NCBI GenBank assembly: GCA_002314605.1 | Contig: DCGO01000100.1 | Span: forward strand, 22,499 to 53,680 | Origin: Lentisphaeria bacterium UBA1776 | GTDB lineage: Bacteria > Verrucomicrobiota > Lentisphaeria > Victivallales > Victivallaceae | Direction of reading: 5' to 3' | Length of the DNA: 31,182 nucleotides | Shown: positions 30,663 through 31,182 of the stretch, piece by piece | Layout of the letters: every line of letters begins with the position of its first letter | Position numbering within the stretch: the stretch's first letter is position 1 | Notes under the pieces: generated by a model | Databases searched by the model: none | Told to the model about the DNA's origin: nothing | What the model saw: only the letters and a program-made list of their open reading frames with translations | Made by a program: the position numbers and the translations under genes

Positions 30663-31182
30663 TACCGCCCCCGTTTCAATTCCAGCCGGGGATCTGCAAG
30701 GAGCGCGGGGATATCCGCCCTCGTCCGGCCCCGTTCCGTTAAAAGTTTGTCCAGTTCCGCCGATTTCCGGGCGGCTTCCGGCATCCGGCCCAGCGCTTCC
30801 AGGGTCTTCATGCAAAGCCACATATTTCCGGCGGAAACAGGATAATTCTTCTGCTCCAGTTCAAAAAAGACCAGCGCCTCCGCCGGGCGCCCCGAAGCGG
30901 CCAGCGCCCTCCCCCTGAGATTCTGATTGTGAAGAAAATTCCGGTAAAGCGTCGCCGGTTCCATTTTTTCAAGATAGACAAGTGCCTGTCCGGGATCCCG
31001 CTGCCGGAAAAATGCATCCGCCGCCCCGGCATAAAGATTCTTTGCCGTCAGCTTCCACTTCCGGCTCCTGGCCCAGTCATCAGGTCCGCCCCCCAGCTGT
31101 GCCCGGCGGGCGTAATACCCGGACATCCCTGTCCGAAGCGCAGCCAGAAGCGCAAAAGCGATCAGCGTGATCTGCACGACCC
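30662..31182 (-). CDS. Membrane-anchored TPR protein, 5' partial
   Basis: The frame remains open to the window edge, so the gene probably begins beyond it; the GTG at 31177 is only a possible start. The visible 173 or so residues open with a hydrophobic segment (ITLIAFALLAALRTGMSGYY) and continue with TPR-like helices: NLYAGAADAFFRQRDPGQALVYLEKM, NLRGRALAASGRPAEALVFFELE and WLCMKTLEALGRMPEAARKSAEL. A last membrane helix followed by TPRs is the usual C-terminus of O-antigen ligase/Wzy-like proteins, which would suit the neighbouring glycosyltransferase, but the part needed to confirm this is outside the window. Confidence 0.7.
   Translation of the reverse strand, partial: VVQITLIAFALLAALRTGMSGYYARRAQLGGGPDDWARSRKWKLTAKNLYAGAADAFFRQRDPGQALVYLEKMEPATLYRNFLHNQNLRGRALAASGRPAEALVFFELEQKNYPVSAGNMWLCMKTLEALGRMPEAARKSAELDKLLTERGRTRADIPALLADPRLELKRGR

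Noticed and set aside
1..31182. CRISPR arrays, tRNA or rRNA genes, prophage genes, toxin-antitoxin pairs, biosynthetic clusters
   Set aside because: None seen. The intergenic gaps are short and the only repeats found are the MITE ends, the 9-bp array and the coiled-coil duplications.

Overview
The window is 31,182 bp of dense bacterial chromosome, GC-rich, with short spacers and many 1-20 bp gene overlaps. No gene-free stretch exceeds 300 bp. The best clue to the host is the pseudopilin-like protein at 28089-28655. It has an FTLIELL...AILAGMLLPALN prepilin N-terminus and a C-terminal H-x9-DG motif, a protein type massively expanded in Lentisphaerae (Victivallis-like) and also present in Planctomycetes and Verrucomicrobia. 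A Gram-negative envelope fits the Skp-like chaperone, several lipoproteins, PssA/Psd and cell-wall enzymes. I infer a Lentisphaerae/PVC bacterium; this is inference from protein style, not a database result.

Layout. 1-5944 (+): a partial coiled-coil/TPR protein, a membrane-anchored unknown, a NifS-like PLP enzyme, an MFS transporter and a NagD-type HAD phosphatase. 5947-6110: a 164-bp MITE-like element between convergent genes. 6111-8760 (-): psd-pssA-larC operon with a clear promoter. 8826-10808 (-): DUF2062 membrane protein, SurA/PpiC-like foldase and a small lipoprotein. 10905-13976 (+): thiL-tsaE-aroE-prepilin peptidase. 13992-14357 (+): small thioredoxin-fold protein. 14459-18131 (+): pyrR-pyrB-pyrC-accD behind a promoter and a leader hairpin that overlaps the pyrR ribosome-binding site. 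18150-18253 (+): small SRP RNA with its own promoter and terminator. 18290-18718 (-): lipoprotein. 18965-27885 (+): a long run comprising Skp-like chaperone, membrane protein, a bacterial CDC123/D123 homologue, prfB, hisI, a murB-ddl fusion, a thioredoxin-TPR protein, argS and a small Cys-containing protein. 28089-28655 (+): pseudopilin with consensus promoter, 5' UTR hairpin, strong RBS and terminator. 28821-31182 (-): GT-C-like membrane glycosyltransferase and a partial membrane-anchored TPR protein.

Most genes are housekeeping: phospholipid synthesis, pyrimidine and fatty-acid entry steps, tRNA charging and modification, translation termination, protein targeting and peptidoglycan precursors. 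The points most worth a second look are the MITE insertion with its reconstructable empty site, the D123 homologue next to release factor 2, the MurB-Ddl fusion, a possible translational PyrR switch, and the pseudopilin unit whose -1 residue is Glu instead of Gly.
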